Shown here one piece after another: positions 8,320-16,143 of a DNA stretch of 60,427 nt. The stretch comes from Oscillospiraceae bacterium. Its GTDB lineage: Bacteria; Bacillota; Clostridia; Oscillospirales; Acutalibacteraceae. Each line of letters begins with the position of its first letter. The stretch's first letter is position 1. The position numbers and the translations under genes are program-made. The notes beneath the pieces were generated by a model, which was given only the letters and a program-made list of their open reading frames with translations, was not told the DNA's origin and searched no databases. The stretch is from the NCBI GenBank assembly GCA_015065505.1, contig SVQE01000008.1, positions 1 through 60,427 of the forward strand, written 5' to 3'.

Positions 8320-10071
8320 TTAAATATCATCTTCACCTTGTAAAGCATCATAACCGTGTTCGCCTGTGCGAACCTTAACAACATCATCAACCTCATAGAT
8401 AAAGATTTTTCCATCGCCGATGTTGCCCGTATAAAGCACTCTGCGCGCTGCTTCAACAACCTCTGAAACGGGAACTGCCGAAACAACCATTTCAAGCTTC
8501 ATCTTCGGGTTGAGATTCATTTCCTCAATTTCAACACCGCGGTATTTTCTTATGTCGTGGCCCTTCTGAACTCCGCAGCCCATTACATTTGTAACGGTCA
8601 TACCCGTAACGCCGATACTGTTCATTGCCTCTTTAACATCCTCGAAGCGAGCAGGGCTGAACACCATAACAATTTTAGTGAGCTTCGGCTGATTTTTAAC
8701 AAGGAAGGATTCAACGGGAACCGCTCTTTCAACTGGCTCGATGGGTGCGCCCGTAACTTCCTTTGCCTCGGGCAAAGCCGCTTTCATTGAAGCGGAGGTT
8801 GCAACTGCCATTGCAGGCATAAAGTCTGCATATGCAGAGGGAAGGTTGTGCTCGGTTGCGTCAAGACCCTTGATTTCCTCTTCCTTGCTTACACGAAGTC
8901 CGTGAACCTTGTTAATAATGGTGAAAACAATAAGCATTGTGCAAACCGTCCACGATGCAACTGCAAGAAAACCGAGCGCCTGAATGCCGAGCTGATTTAA
9001 GCCGCCACCGTAGAACAAGCCCTTTCCGACTCCGTTTGTTCCTGTTGAAAACAAACCAACCGCGAAGGTTCCCCAGATGCCGTTTGCAAGGTGAACCGCG
9101 CAGGCGCCAACGGGGTCGTCAACATGCAGTTTCTTATCTATAAACTCAACTGCAACAACAACTATAATTCCCGAAACAGCGCCGATAATGATTGAGCCGA
9201 GCGCATCCGTGCAGTCGCATGGAGCTGTTATTGCAACAAGTCCTGCAAGCGAGGCGTTGAGGCTCATTGAAACATCGGGCTTGCCGTCCTTAACCCAGGT
9301 GAAAATCATTGTAACAACCGTTGCAATGGACGGTGCAAGCGTTGTTGTCAGGAATATGCTTGCAAGCATATCAATGTCTGTTGCTGCTGCGCCGTTGAAG
9401 CCGTACCAGCCAAACCAGAGAATGAATACGCCGAGCGCGCCTACGGTCAGGTTGTGACCGGGGATAGCTCTTGCAACCTTTTTGCCCGTTTTTTTATCCG
9501 TTTTATATTTTCCGATACGGGGACCGAGAATTGCAGCGCCGATGAATGCTGCAATACCGCCAACCATATGTATCGCGGTAGAGCCTGCAAAATCGTGGAA
9601 GCCGAGCTTTGCAAGCCAGCCCTCGCCGTTCCAGATCCAGCCTGCTTCAATCGGATAAACAACTGCTGAAATAACAGCAGAATAAATGCAGTAAGCCGAA
9701 AATTTTGTTCTTTCAGCCATAGCGCCAGAAACGATGGTTGCCGCCGTTGCACAGAACACAAGGTTAAACACGAAGTTCGACCAGTCGAAATGTGCATAGT
9801 CGGTGAATACGCCGAGAGTGGGTATTCCGATGAAACCGCCCAAACACTCTTCGCCCATCATCAAGCCGAAGCCGAGTAATATGAACATAACTGCGCCGAT
9901 GCAGAAGTCCATTAAGTTTTTCATTATAATATTGCCGGCGTTCTTTGCTCTGGTGAAGCCGCTTTCAACCATAGCAAAACCGCATTGCATAAAGAACACA
10001 AGCGCGGCGCCAATTAAAAACCAAACGCCGAATACGCTGTCGTTAACAGCCGTAAAAATTGAATCAGTCAT
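8320..10071 (-). CDS. amt: Ammonium transporter with fused C-terminal PII domain
   Basis: Membrane ammonium channel of 583 aa. Residues 1 to about 425 are the Amt/MEP/Rh domain (VFFMQCGFAMVESGF, FNLVFCATAATIVSGAMAERT, GSTAIHMVGGIAAF, LFYGGGLNQLGIQALG). A linker rich in Glu, Pro and Ala follows. The last about 120 residues are a PII/GlnK-like domain (KIVMVFSPARFEDVKEAM, RKYRGVEIEEMNLNPKMKLE, GNIGDGKIFIYEVDDVVKVR). PII normally gates Amt as a separate trimer, and here it is built in. The T-loop reads YRGVEIEEMNLN, without the usual uridylylation Tyr context. The gene lies between glnA and asnB. Confidence 0.93.
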   Translation of the reverse strand: MTDSIFTAVNDSVFGVWFLIGAALVFFMQCGFAMVESGFTRAKNAGNIIMKNLMDFCIGAVMFILLGFGLMMGEECLGGFIGIPTLGVFTDYAHFDWSNFVFNLVFCATAATIVSGAMAERTKFSAYCIYSAVISAVVYPIEAGWIWNGEGWLAKLGFHDFAGSTAIHMVGGIAAFIGAAILGPRIGKYKTDKKTGKKVARAIPGHNLTVGALGVFILWFGWYGFNGAAATDIDMLASIFLTTTLAPSIATVVTMIFTWVKDGKPDVSMSLNASLAGLVAITAPCDCTDALGSIIIGAVSGIIVVVAVEFIDKKLHVDDPVGACAVHLANGIWGTFAVGLFSTGTNGVGKGLFYGGGLNQLGIQALGFLAVASWTVCTMLIVFTIINKVHGLRVSKEEEIKGLDATEHNLPSAYADFMPAMAVATSASMKAALPEAKEVTGAPIEPVERAVPVESFLVKNQPKLTKIVMVFSPARFEDVKEAMNSIGVTGMTVTNVMGCGVQKGHDIRKYRGVEIEEMNLNPKMKLEMVVSAVPVSEVVEAARRVLYTGNIGDGKIFIYEVDDVVKVRTGEHGYDALQGEDDI

Positions 10072-10093
10072 TTTCTTTCTCCCATAGTTTATT

Positions 10094-10200
10094 CTTCTTC
10101 CGGGAATGCCTCACCCGTTAGTGTAAAGGCAAGAGTGGGGCACCCCCTTTTTGGAAGAGATAATGGGGCAGGAAGCCTGCGCGTCCTACCCCATTGTAAG
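10094..10200 (-). promoter_or_regulatory. Structured glnA-amt intergenic leader
   Basis: The 153-base gap holds two hairpins in the minus direction. The first starts ACAATGGGGTAGGA and closes with TTCCTGCCCCATT (about 10161-10196). The second pairs GGGTGCCCCACTC with GGGTGAGGCATTCCC. The first is preceded by CAATGG, matching the CAAYGG box of the glnA leader hairpins. It may end glnA transcripts or regulate amt. Confidence 0.45.
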
Positions 10201-10224
10201 CAAAGTTATAATATTCAAATCAGA

Positions 10225-11565
10225 TTAATGATTAATCATATATCTCTTGATTTCCCATTCGCTGATCTGTTTTCTGTATTCATCCCATTCACGCTTCTTG
10301 CCCTCAATATAGTTATCGTAAACATGAGCGCCGAGAGTTTCCTTGATGAACGGGTCTTTTTCTGCTTCCTTGATTGCTTCCTCAAGTGAACCGGGCAGGC
10401 AATCAATTCCTTCCTCTTTAAGCTCTTCATCGGTGAGAACAAAAACGTTTTCATCGTATGCAGGCTTCGGAACAAGACCTCTCTTGATGCCGTCAAGTCC
10501 TGCAGCTAAGCAGAGAGCCATTTCAAGATAGGGGTTGCAGGTCGGGTCGGGGCAGCGAAGCTCAACCCTTGTGCCTTTTCCTCTTGAAGCAGGAATTCTG
10601 ACAAGGCATGAACGGTTTGAGGTGCTCCAAACAAGATAGCTCGGTGCCTCATAACCGGGAACAAGTCTTTTATAGGAGTTAACTGTCGGGTTAGAGAAAA
10701 CTGCAATACCCTTGATGTGCTCCATAATACCTGCGATAAAGGAATATGCTTCCTTTGAAAGTCCGAGCTCGCCGCTCGGGTCGTCGAAAACGTTTGCGCC
10801 AGTTTCAACATTGTAAAGGCTCATATTTGTGTGCATACCCGAACCGTTGATACCGTAAATCGGCTTCGGCATAAAGGTTGCGTGAAGATTGTGCTTTGTT
10901 GCATAGGTTTTAACAACATGCTTGAAGGTCATAACTCTGTCGGCTGTAAGAAGTCCGTCGCCGAACTGGAAGTCGATTTCATGCTGACCCTCGGCAACCT
11001 CGTGGTGAGAAGCCTCAATGGTGTAGCCCATATCCTCAAGCGCAAGGCAGATATCGCGGCGGCAGTTTTCGCCGTGGTCAATCGGGTTGAGGTCGAAGTA
11101 GCCTGCCTTATCGCCTGTTTCAAGGGTGGGCTTGCCGTCCTCGTCGAGCTTGAAAAGGAAGAATTCGCATTCGGGACCAACGTTGAAGCCGTAGCCAAGC
11201 TTTCTTGCCTCTTCCATAACCTTAATCAAAACATTTCTCGGGTCGCCCTCAAAGGGTGTTGTGTTATCTGATTTATAAACCGAACAGATAAGGCGTGCGG
11301 TTTTATACTGATTGTGCTTTCTCCACGGAACGATTGCCCATGTGTTGAAATCGGGGTGAAGATACATATCGCTTTCATCAATACGAACAAAGCCGTCGAT
11401 TGAAGAACCGTCAAACATACACTCATTTTCGAGCGCTTTTTCAAGCTGTGAAAGTGTTATTGCAACATTCTTCATTCTTCCGAATAAATCCGTAAACTGC
11501 AATCTTACGAATTCAACATTGTTTTCTTTTGCATCTTTCAAGATTTGTTCTTTTGTCATACTCAT
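10225..11565 (-). CDS. glnA: Glutamine synthetase type I (alpha class)
   Basis: ATP-dependent synthesis of glutamine from glutamate and ammonia. The 446-aa length fits the GSI-alpha group of Bacillota. Motifs are [45 protein letters not shown] and the [12 protein letters not shown] segment. No NLYDLPPEE-type adenylylation loop is present, so control is expected by feedback and transcription. ATG at 11565 is chosen because GGAGG lies 8 bases upstream. It follows a 56-aa microprotein gene by 31 bases and is transcribed with it from an attenuated leader. Confidence 0.96.
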   Translation of the reverse strand: MSMTKEQILKDAKENNVEFVRLQFTDLFGRMKNVAITLSQLEKALENECMFDGSSIDGFVRIDESDMYLHPDFNTWAIVPWRKHNQYKTARLICSVYKSDNTTPFEGDPRNVLIKVMEEARKLGYGFNVGPECEFFLFKLDEDGKPTLETGDKAGYFDLNPIDHGENCRRDICLALEDMGYTIEASHHEVAEGQHEIDFQFGDGLLTADRVMTFKHVVKTYATKHNLHATFMPKPIYGINGSGMHTNMSLYNVETGANVFDDPSGELGLSKEAYSFIAGIMEHIKGIAVFSNPTVNSYKRLVPGYEAPSYLVWSTSNRSCLVRIPASRGKGTRVELRCPDPTCNPYLEMALCLAAGLDGIKRGLVPKPAYDENVFVLTDEELKEEGIDCLPGSLEEAIKEAEKDPFIKETLGAHVYDNYIEGKKREWDEYRKQISEWEIKRYMINH

Positions 11566-11596
11566 TATTATATCCTCCAAAAAAGTTATTACATTA

Positions 11597-11767
11597 TTAA
11601 TCCCACGTTGTGGTGTTTAAGCAGTATTCATGCTCAAAATTGTCGTCCGCATAAAGTGCATCCGCCTTGTCGTTGTGCTCAACAAGAATAACCGGAAGCG
11701 AAACGGCGGGCTTTGGATAAAAATTGATTCTTGCAGCCTGAAGAACCTCTGAATTATCACTATTCAT
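11597..11767 (-). CDS. 56-aa microprotein upstream of glnA, function unknown
   Basis: Small protein beginning [20 protein letters not shown] and ending CLNTTTWD. It is acidic, with no membrane segment or known motif that I recognise. The start is supported by GGAGGTG five bases before the ATG, immediately after the leader terminator. It is the first gene of the nitrogen operon and lies 31 bases before the glnA start. The position suggests a role linked to glutamine synthetase, for example as a regulator or binding partner, but nothing in the sequence proves this. Confidence 0.7.
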   Translation of the reverse strand: MNSDNSEVLQAARINFYPKPAVSLPVILVEHNDKADALYADDNFEHEYCLNTTTWD

Positions 11768-11782
11768 AATAACACCTCCAAA

Positions 11783-11952
11783 AAAAGAGGCGCCTTCTGT
11801 ATCAGATACAAAAGACGCCATTGTCCAAACATATTTAATTGGTATTAATATAAAGATAAAGAGTCTTTGAGATAAACCCAAAGACTCCGTTGCCCAAAAA
11901 GAATTATGAAAAATTTAAAGGGTCCTTGAGTTTCCTCAAAGACCCCGTTGCC
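11783..11952 (-). promoter_or_regulatory. glnA leader RNA: three tandem hairpins, the last a terminator
   Basis: Read on the minus strand, three hairpins follow each other. Each is preceded by a GGCAACGG or GGACAATGG box. Hairpin 1 (11920-11947) has an 11-bp stem and a GAAA loop. Hairpin 2 (11861-11888) has an 11-bp stem. Hairpin 3 (11789-11819) has a stem of about 14 bp followed by T6 and is a rho-independent terminator just before the microprotein ribosome site. The stems share GTCTTT sequence on the 5' side. This looks like an attenuation leader in which a nitrogen-responsive factor overrides the terminator. The factor is not identified. Confidence 0.75.
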
Positions 11953-11964
11953 TTACAAGTAAAG

Positions 11965-11992
11965 GTTACACTATGTGCACCTGCTTTGTCAA
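11965..11992 (-). promoter_or_regulatory. Promoter of the nitrogen operon
   Basis: TTGACA (11987-11992), a 16-base spacer, then TGTAAC (11965-11970, 4 of 6 matches). It lies directly before the first leader hairpin. Confidence 0.6.
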
Positions 11993-12165
11993 TAATCAAA
12001 ATCATTTTTGTGAAATATGCTGTTATTTTTTTAATAATCTGATTTGATGATATGCAATTTCCCTAATAATCCGCGTCGAAAACGAAAGTGCTTTTTCCGC
12101 AACAAGAAGCGTGCTTATATTCCTTTCAGCCCCTTTAATAATGCCTATTCACTTTGTTTTTTATA

Positions 12166-13308
12166 TTATTGCTCGCTGAAATCGGTGTCCATAATTGCCT
12201 GAATTTCAAAATCGGGGAATGCCTTTTGCACCTCGGAAAAGGCGTTATTGAATGCCTCGCGGCGATTCGGCGCATCGAAGCTAACAACTAAATCAAAGCG
12301 CATTTTCTTTGCTTCAAAATCAATATAAAAGCCGTGTATCTGCAAAATATAATCGTGTTTCAGAACAATGCTTCTAACCTTTTCTCTTGCAGCCGCAGCC
12401 TCGGGCTCTTTTGTGTTAACCGAATAAACGCCGACAGCAGTAAGAATAACATTGTGCTTTGCAAAAACATCCTCGCTGACCTTGCGTATAAGCAAATCAA
12501 GCTCATCAGCCGAAAGCGTATCGGGAACCTCAATGTGAACAGAACCCTGATAGGAATCGGGTCCGTAGTTATGCAGAACTAAATCGTATGCACCCGTAAT
12601 TTCGGGGTGGGCAATAACGGTTTGCTTTATTTCCTTTGCCAAATCCGAATCCGTTCGCTCGCCGAGTATTTTTGAAAGGGTTTCGCGCAGCATATCAACG
12701 CCCGATTTGATAATAACAAGCGCGATAATTGCACCGAGATATGCTTCAAGTGAAATGCCGAAAATAAGGTATATTCCTGCCGCAACAAGTGTTGAAGCCG
12801 AGATAATTGAATCAAGCGTTGCATCAGCGCCCGAATTGATAAGCGAATCCGAATTAACCTTCCTGCCAACGCTTTTAACATACCAGCCGAGCACGATTTT
12901 AACAACAACCGCAACCGCAACAATAATAAGCGAAACATTTGAATAATCGGGTGTGTCGGGGGTTATTATTTTTTTAACCGATTCAACAAAAGCGGTTATG
13001 CCTGCATAGAGCACAAGCACGGAAATAACCATTGCGCTGAGATATTCTATTCTGCCGTAGCCGAAGGGGTGTTTTTTGTCCGCTTCCTTGCCTGCAAGCT
13101 TTGTTCCTACTATGGTGATAACCGAGCTTGCCGCGTCCGAAATATTGTTAACCGCATCCATTGTAATAGCAACGGAATGCGAAATCGTTCCTATAATTGC
13201 TTTAAACGCAGCGAGAAAAACATTGGCAACAATGCCTATAATACTTGTTCTGATAATTGTTTTATCTCTTGAAACTGCCTTGTTCATACATTCAGTTTTT
13301 TCAGACAT
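12166..13308 (-). CDS. Cation diffusion facilitator (CDF) metal exporter
   Basis: Inner-membrane divalent metal/proton antiporter of 380 aa. It has the six-helix CDF domain (VAITMDAVNNISDAASS in TM2, KKHPFGYGRIEYL after TM2, NSGADATLDS in TM5) and a long C-terminal cytoplasmic ferredoxin-like domain, apparently doubled. The metal positions in TM2 and TM5 read NxxxD, where zinc CDFs have HxxxD. Asparagine there is typical of manganese exporters, so Mn(II) is a reasonable but unproven substrate. GGAGCGC precedes the ATG. It forms its own transcription unit beside the nitrogen operon. Confidence 0.9.
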   Translation of the reverse strand: MSEKTECMNKAVSRDKTIIRTSIIGIVANVFLAAFKAIIGTISHSVAITMDAVNNISDAASSVITIVGTKLAGKEADKKHPFGYGRIEYLSAMVISVLVLYAGITAFVESVKKIITPDTPDYSNVSLIIVAVAVVVKIVLGWYVKSVGRKVNSDSLINSGADATLDSIISASTLVAAGIYLIFGISLEAYLGAIIALVIIKSGVDMLRETLSKILGERTDSDLAKEIKQTVIAHPEITGAYDLVLHNYGPDSYQGSVHIEVPDTLSADELDLLIRKVSEDVFAKHNVILTAVGVYSVNTKEPEAAAAREKVRSIVLKHDYILQIHGFYIDFEAKKMRFDLVVSFDAPNRREAFNNAFSEVQKAFPDFEIQAIMDTDFSEQ

Positions 13309-13393
13309 AATGTGCGCTCCTTGTTTTTGATGATATACTATTATAATACAAGGGTTTGGATAAGTAAAGGGATGTTTATTTTATCTTAAAAAC

Positions 13394-13660
13394 GATGGGG
13401 ATACTCTCGCCGAGAAACAGTTTAAAACAGCCGGGTCGTCAAGAAGCTATCAAAAGCCCCACTGGGGCTTTCTCCCGAAGCCGAGCTGCTGGCACGACAA
13501 AAACAAGACAACGCAGGATACTTGTACCTGCGTTGAGAGGAAAAACATTCGCAGTGATTATTATATATTGCTCAGAACAGATAACAAAGAGCAATATATT
13601 CAATCACGGAGAGTGTTTTGACGAGGAGCTTCTTGTTCTCATCCCTTCCGGTTCGTAGAA
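13394..13660. repeat. Structured intergenic repeat, copy A (variant with replaced hairpin)
   Basis: It starts with the family box GGGGATACTCTCGCCGAGAA plus ACAGTTTAAAAC. The outer stem AAGAAGC (13441-13447) / GCTTCTT (13627-13633) and hairpin AAGCCCC/GGGGCTT follow. The second hairpin of the other copies is interrupted by about 130 bases holding two different hairpins: AACGCAGG/CCTGCGTT, and GTGATT..ATATATTGCTC / GAGCAATATAT..AATCAC. No clear tRNA-like tail is left. Confidence 0.7.
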
Positions 13661-13731
13661 TGGCTCGGCTCTCTGAATGTAGCGCTTTCGTACGAATTTG
13701 GCGCTCTTGTCCAGACTTTTTGGCGAGCATT

Positions 13732-14931
13732 TTACGTTCGGCGCTCTTCTGCGCTGTTGTCCAGATTTCCGTTGTGGTCAAAATTGTGGTCAATTGGAAC
13801 TATTGATAATGATTTATAATTATTAAGAGTGTCCGCTCTTACAATATAATCAAAAATATCTAGTTTTCCTTTTAACATTGTTTCACATGTCAAAAAGATA
13901 CTAGTAGACACTTCAATAGTTTCTTTATTTGTTGATAACGGATCAATGAAATAGCGGATATAATTGTCTTTACTGTTTTGAGCATTCTTTTTTGCAAACT
14001 CCACAGAAATATCAAACGCCCTTTTAATAATATTATTAATAAAAAGAAAAGTCTTTTTTTGTAGTTTGATAATATCAGTAAATGTTAAATTTATATTTTC
14101 AGATAAAATATAATTACATAATTCATCAGAAAAAAATACAAATCTACTTTCATATAGTAAGATTTGATTTTTTGTATGCGTACGTAAGTATTCTTTACCA
14201 TATGGCATACTAACGGCAAATATACCAGCAATTTTTATAAAACAAATGGCGCAAAGTAAAGCAGAATACGCCTCAATCACGTCTTGTATTTTGTCGGGAT
14301 TGGCTTGAATAAGCGTTTTAACGGCAAACCAATCACAAAGAGCTTCTTCAATAAACTCTTTATTTATATCGCCTTCGAAATCTTCTTTCATATATTTTTC
14401 TATTGTTTTTTTAGCGCTTTCAAATTCTCTATTATATGTATCTTGAAACTTGTTTTTGCTTTGTAAATAAATGGAACGATGATACAGTTCATGTCCAAGC
14501 AATATCATGTTTTGCAATTCTCCCATATCCATACATCTAGAGAAATTAAAATTTTTCCAGAACTCAGGCACTATTGGTTCCAGCATATATTCCTCATAGA
14601 GTTGCATAGTAGATACAGTAACATCAAGCATATGATCTAAAGTACATTTGTTAAGCATAAAAAGATAAAAGAGTGCATTGTAGTAATTTGAATATTCAAT
14701 ATTTTTATCAAGCACTAGTGAGTTGCATCTCACAATATATCTTGGAAATTGAGTGTTAAATATGATACAATCGTTCTTCTTATCGTAATGCGTATTACAA
14801 TTGATCGAGTCTTGATAAATTATATTTATATTTTTTACATCCATATTTAGTTTATTGCAGAAATTTTGTAAGCATTCCCTATACACATAATAGTTTTTCC
14901 AAGTTTCAAATTTGTTTCCTGCAACTTTCAT
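13732..14931 (-). CDS. HExxH metallopeptidase-like protein of a conflict module
   Basis: Protein of 399 aa, AT-rich. It contains HELYH at residues 147-151, a zinc-peptidase HExxH motif in a helical context (LLGHELYHRS). EEALCDWFA at 195-203 could supply the third zinc ligand and the Asp seen in M48-like gluzincins. No signal peptide is visible. It starts two bases after the stop of the small EACC1-like gene, so the two are coupled. I infer a protease effector whose partner controls it. The C-terminus ends just before a structured repeat and may have been reshaped by it. Confidence 0.75.
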   Translation of the reverse strand: MKVAGNKFETWKNYYVYRECLQNFCNKLNMDVKNINIIYQDSINCNTHYDKKNDCIIFNTQFPRYIVRCNSLVLDKNIEYSNYYNALFYLFMLNKCTLDHMLDVTVSTMQLYEEYMLEPIVPEFWKNFNFSRCMDMGELQNMILLGHELYHRSIYLQSKNKFQDTYNREFESAKKTIEKYMKEDFEGDINKEFIEEALCDWFAVKTLIQANPDKIQDVIEAYSALLCAICFIKIAGIFAVSMPYGKEYLRTHTKNQILLYESRFVFFSDELCNYILSENINLTFTDIIKLQKKTFLFINNIIKRAFDISVEFAKKNAQNSKDNYIRYFIDPLSTNKETIEVSTSIFLTCETMLKGKLDIFDYIVRADTLNNYKSLSIVPIDHNFDHNGNLDNSAEERRT

Positions 14932-14933
14932 AA

Positions 14934-15323
14934 CTACTTTTTCATGCTTATAAATTCATTAATTGTTTTCTGAATCTTTAAAGATATTGCATTAATATCA
15001 TTTCCTTTTAATGATGAGATATCTGAATTCCTTAAAACGATATATTCTGCACCAGCGGGCGATTTGATAGTAATTGCAATTTCCCCATCATCTTCGTTAC
15101 TTTTTTTGTGTTCTAATTTGTAACTTATCCAATCAGATAGAATTGCAAATAATCCCGTCATTACAGCAGGCGAAAGAGCAATGATTAGTTGAAATATTAT
15201 GCTACCGTCAGCACCAATATTCTGTTCTTCTGTGAAGTATGTACAATAGTTTTTCTCTAATTCTTCAATAAAACGTTCATCAAACCCTTTATCATTGATA
15301 ATAAGTTCATAATGTTCTTGCAT
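14934..15323 (-). CDS. Small membrane protein resembling EACC1
   Basis: Protein of 129 aa with an N-terminal soluble part and one hydrophobic segment (about residues 42-64, IIFQLIIALSPAVMTGLFAI). A DWISYKLEHKK stretch follows, then a predicted beta hairpin (EIAITIKSPAGAEYIVLRN) and a helix. This order (small-residue membrane helix, basic W..L segment, beta hairpin) matches EACC1, the effector-associated constant component 1 described in NTPase-dependent conflict systems. The match is by eye only. The ribosome site is a GGAGG-like stretch. It sits directly before the HExxH gene. Confidence 0.7.
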   Translation of the reverse strand: MQEHYELIINDKGFDERFIEELEKNYCTYFTEEQNIGADGSIIFQLIIALSPAVMTGLFAILSDWISYKLEHKKSNEDDGEIAITIKSPAGAEYIVLRNSDISSLKGNDINAISLKIQKTINEFISMKK

Positions 15324-15490
15324 ATTTAACCTCCAAATAATTTAACTTTTGCCTTCAATAAAAAAATTTAATTATATAGTCTGTATTCTTTACATACAAT
15401 TATTTATGTATCATTACCGTTTGTCAATACAAAAAGCAAAAATATGCATAATAAACGCAAAAAATGATATATAATATTTACAAATGAGGG

Positions 15491-15951
15491 TTGACAAATG
15501 AAAATTAGTTGTTCTCAGTGATGACCTGTGGGATTAAAACTTAGGCTACCTCCGGTATATAATTTAATACTCTAACAATATAAAAGCATTCAAAATATGT
15601 AACGATATTAAAGTTCAAAATTTGAGCATACCCATGCTCACCAAATGGTCATAAACGACTTAAAAGGGTTTTTGAAAAATTTTGTGCGCATTTTGTAACC
15701 GAAAAAGTAACAAAAATTCGGTTCCCGAAAGGCAAGTTTTCACGCCTGACGAGAACCTTTTTTACACTTTTTTCAAAAACTTAAAACTTTTGGTTTACAT
15801 CAGAAATTTTTGCAATTCATCCGATAACACTCCTCTGATGGTGAGTTACACGCAAAACGAAAACTGAACGGATAAATCGCAAATTTGCCAAGTGTAGACC
15901 AAAACTTTTTTGCAGAAAATCGCCTTATAAATCTTGAAAAGATTTTTTCAA
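15491..15951. repeat. 461-bp duplicated noncoding element, left copy
   Basis: It runs from TTGACAAATGAAAAT to GATTTTTTCAA and matches 18390-18850 over the same 461-base length with few or no net indels and roughly 80-85 percent identity by eye. It includes hairpin GAGCAT/ATGCTC, a GGTTC..GAACC hairpin followed by T6, and an end hairpin AATCTTGAAAA/TTTTTTCAAGATT with a T run reading in plus. It lies about 170 bases upstream of the EACC1-like gene. It may be a regulatory region, a noncoding RNA, or a mobile repeat. Confidence 0.8.
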
Positions 15952-16143
15952 GATTTTTTATAAAGGACCTTTTTATGTTAATATCTAGGCAAAAATATAT
16001 AAAAAATATGAGCCATAAACCCACATTATATGTGTTTTTATGGCTCATAAATGGTCTATAATAACTAAAAAGGGATTTTGAAAAATAGTGTACAATTTTT
16101 ACAATTTAAAGAACAGAACAGTATTTTCTAATTATTTTGCTTG
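15952..16143. other. Spacer with partial third copy of the 461-bp element
   Basis: Downstream of the NTPase gene. About 16044-16100 (AAATGGTCTATAATAACT, then AAAAAGGGATTTTGAAAAAT) resembles the middle of the 461-bp element. No gene is seen. Confidence 0.45.
16008..16048 (-). terminator. Terminator of the NTPase-DUF4062 gene
   Basis: Hairpin ATGAGCCATAAA/TTTATGGCTCAT with an inner CACA/TGTG pairing. On the minus strand it is followed by ATTTTTTAT. It lies about 95 bases after the stop. Confidence 0.6.

Noticed and set aside
364-9457. Long open frames antisense to purF, the glutamate synthase genes, asnB and amt
   Set aside because: Shadows of real genes caused by codon bias. No ribosome sites, and the opposite strand encodes clear families.
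11783-11952. Known glutamine riboswitch or T-box for the glnA leader
   Set aside because: No T-box sequence (AGGGTGGNACCGCG-like), and the three-hairpin CAAYGG layout does not match the glutamine riboswitch classes I know.
15682-16048. Short open frames inside the 461-bp element, one kept open for about 50 codons in both copies
   Set aside because: Between copies most codon changes alter the amino acid and few are silent, there is no ribosome site, and the frame is AT-rich. This fits noncoding repeat drift, not a protein.
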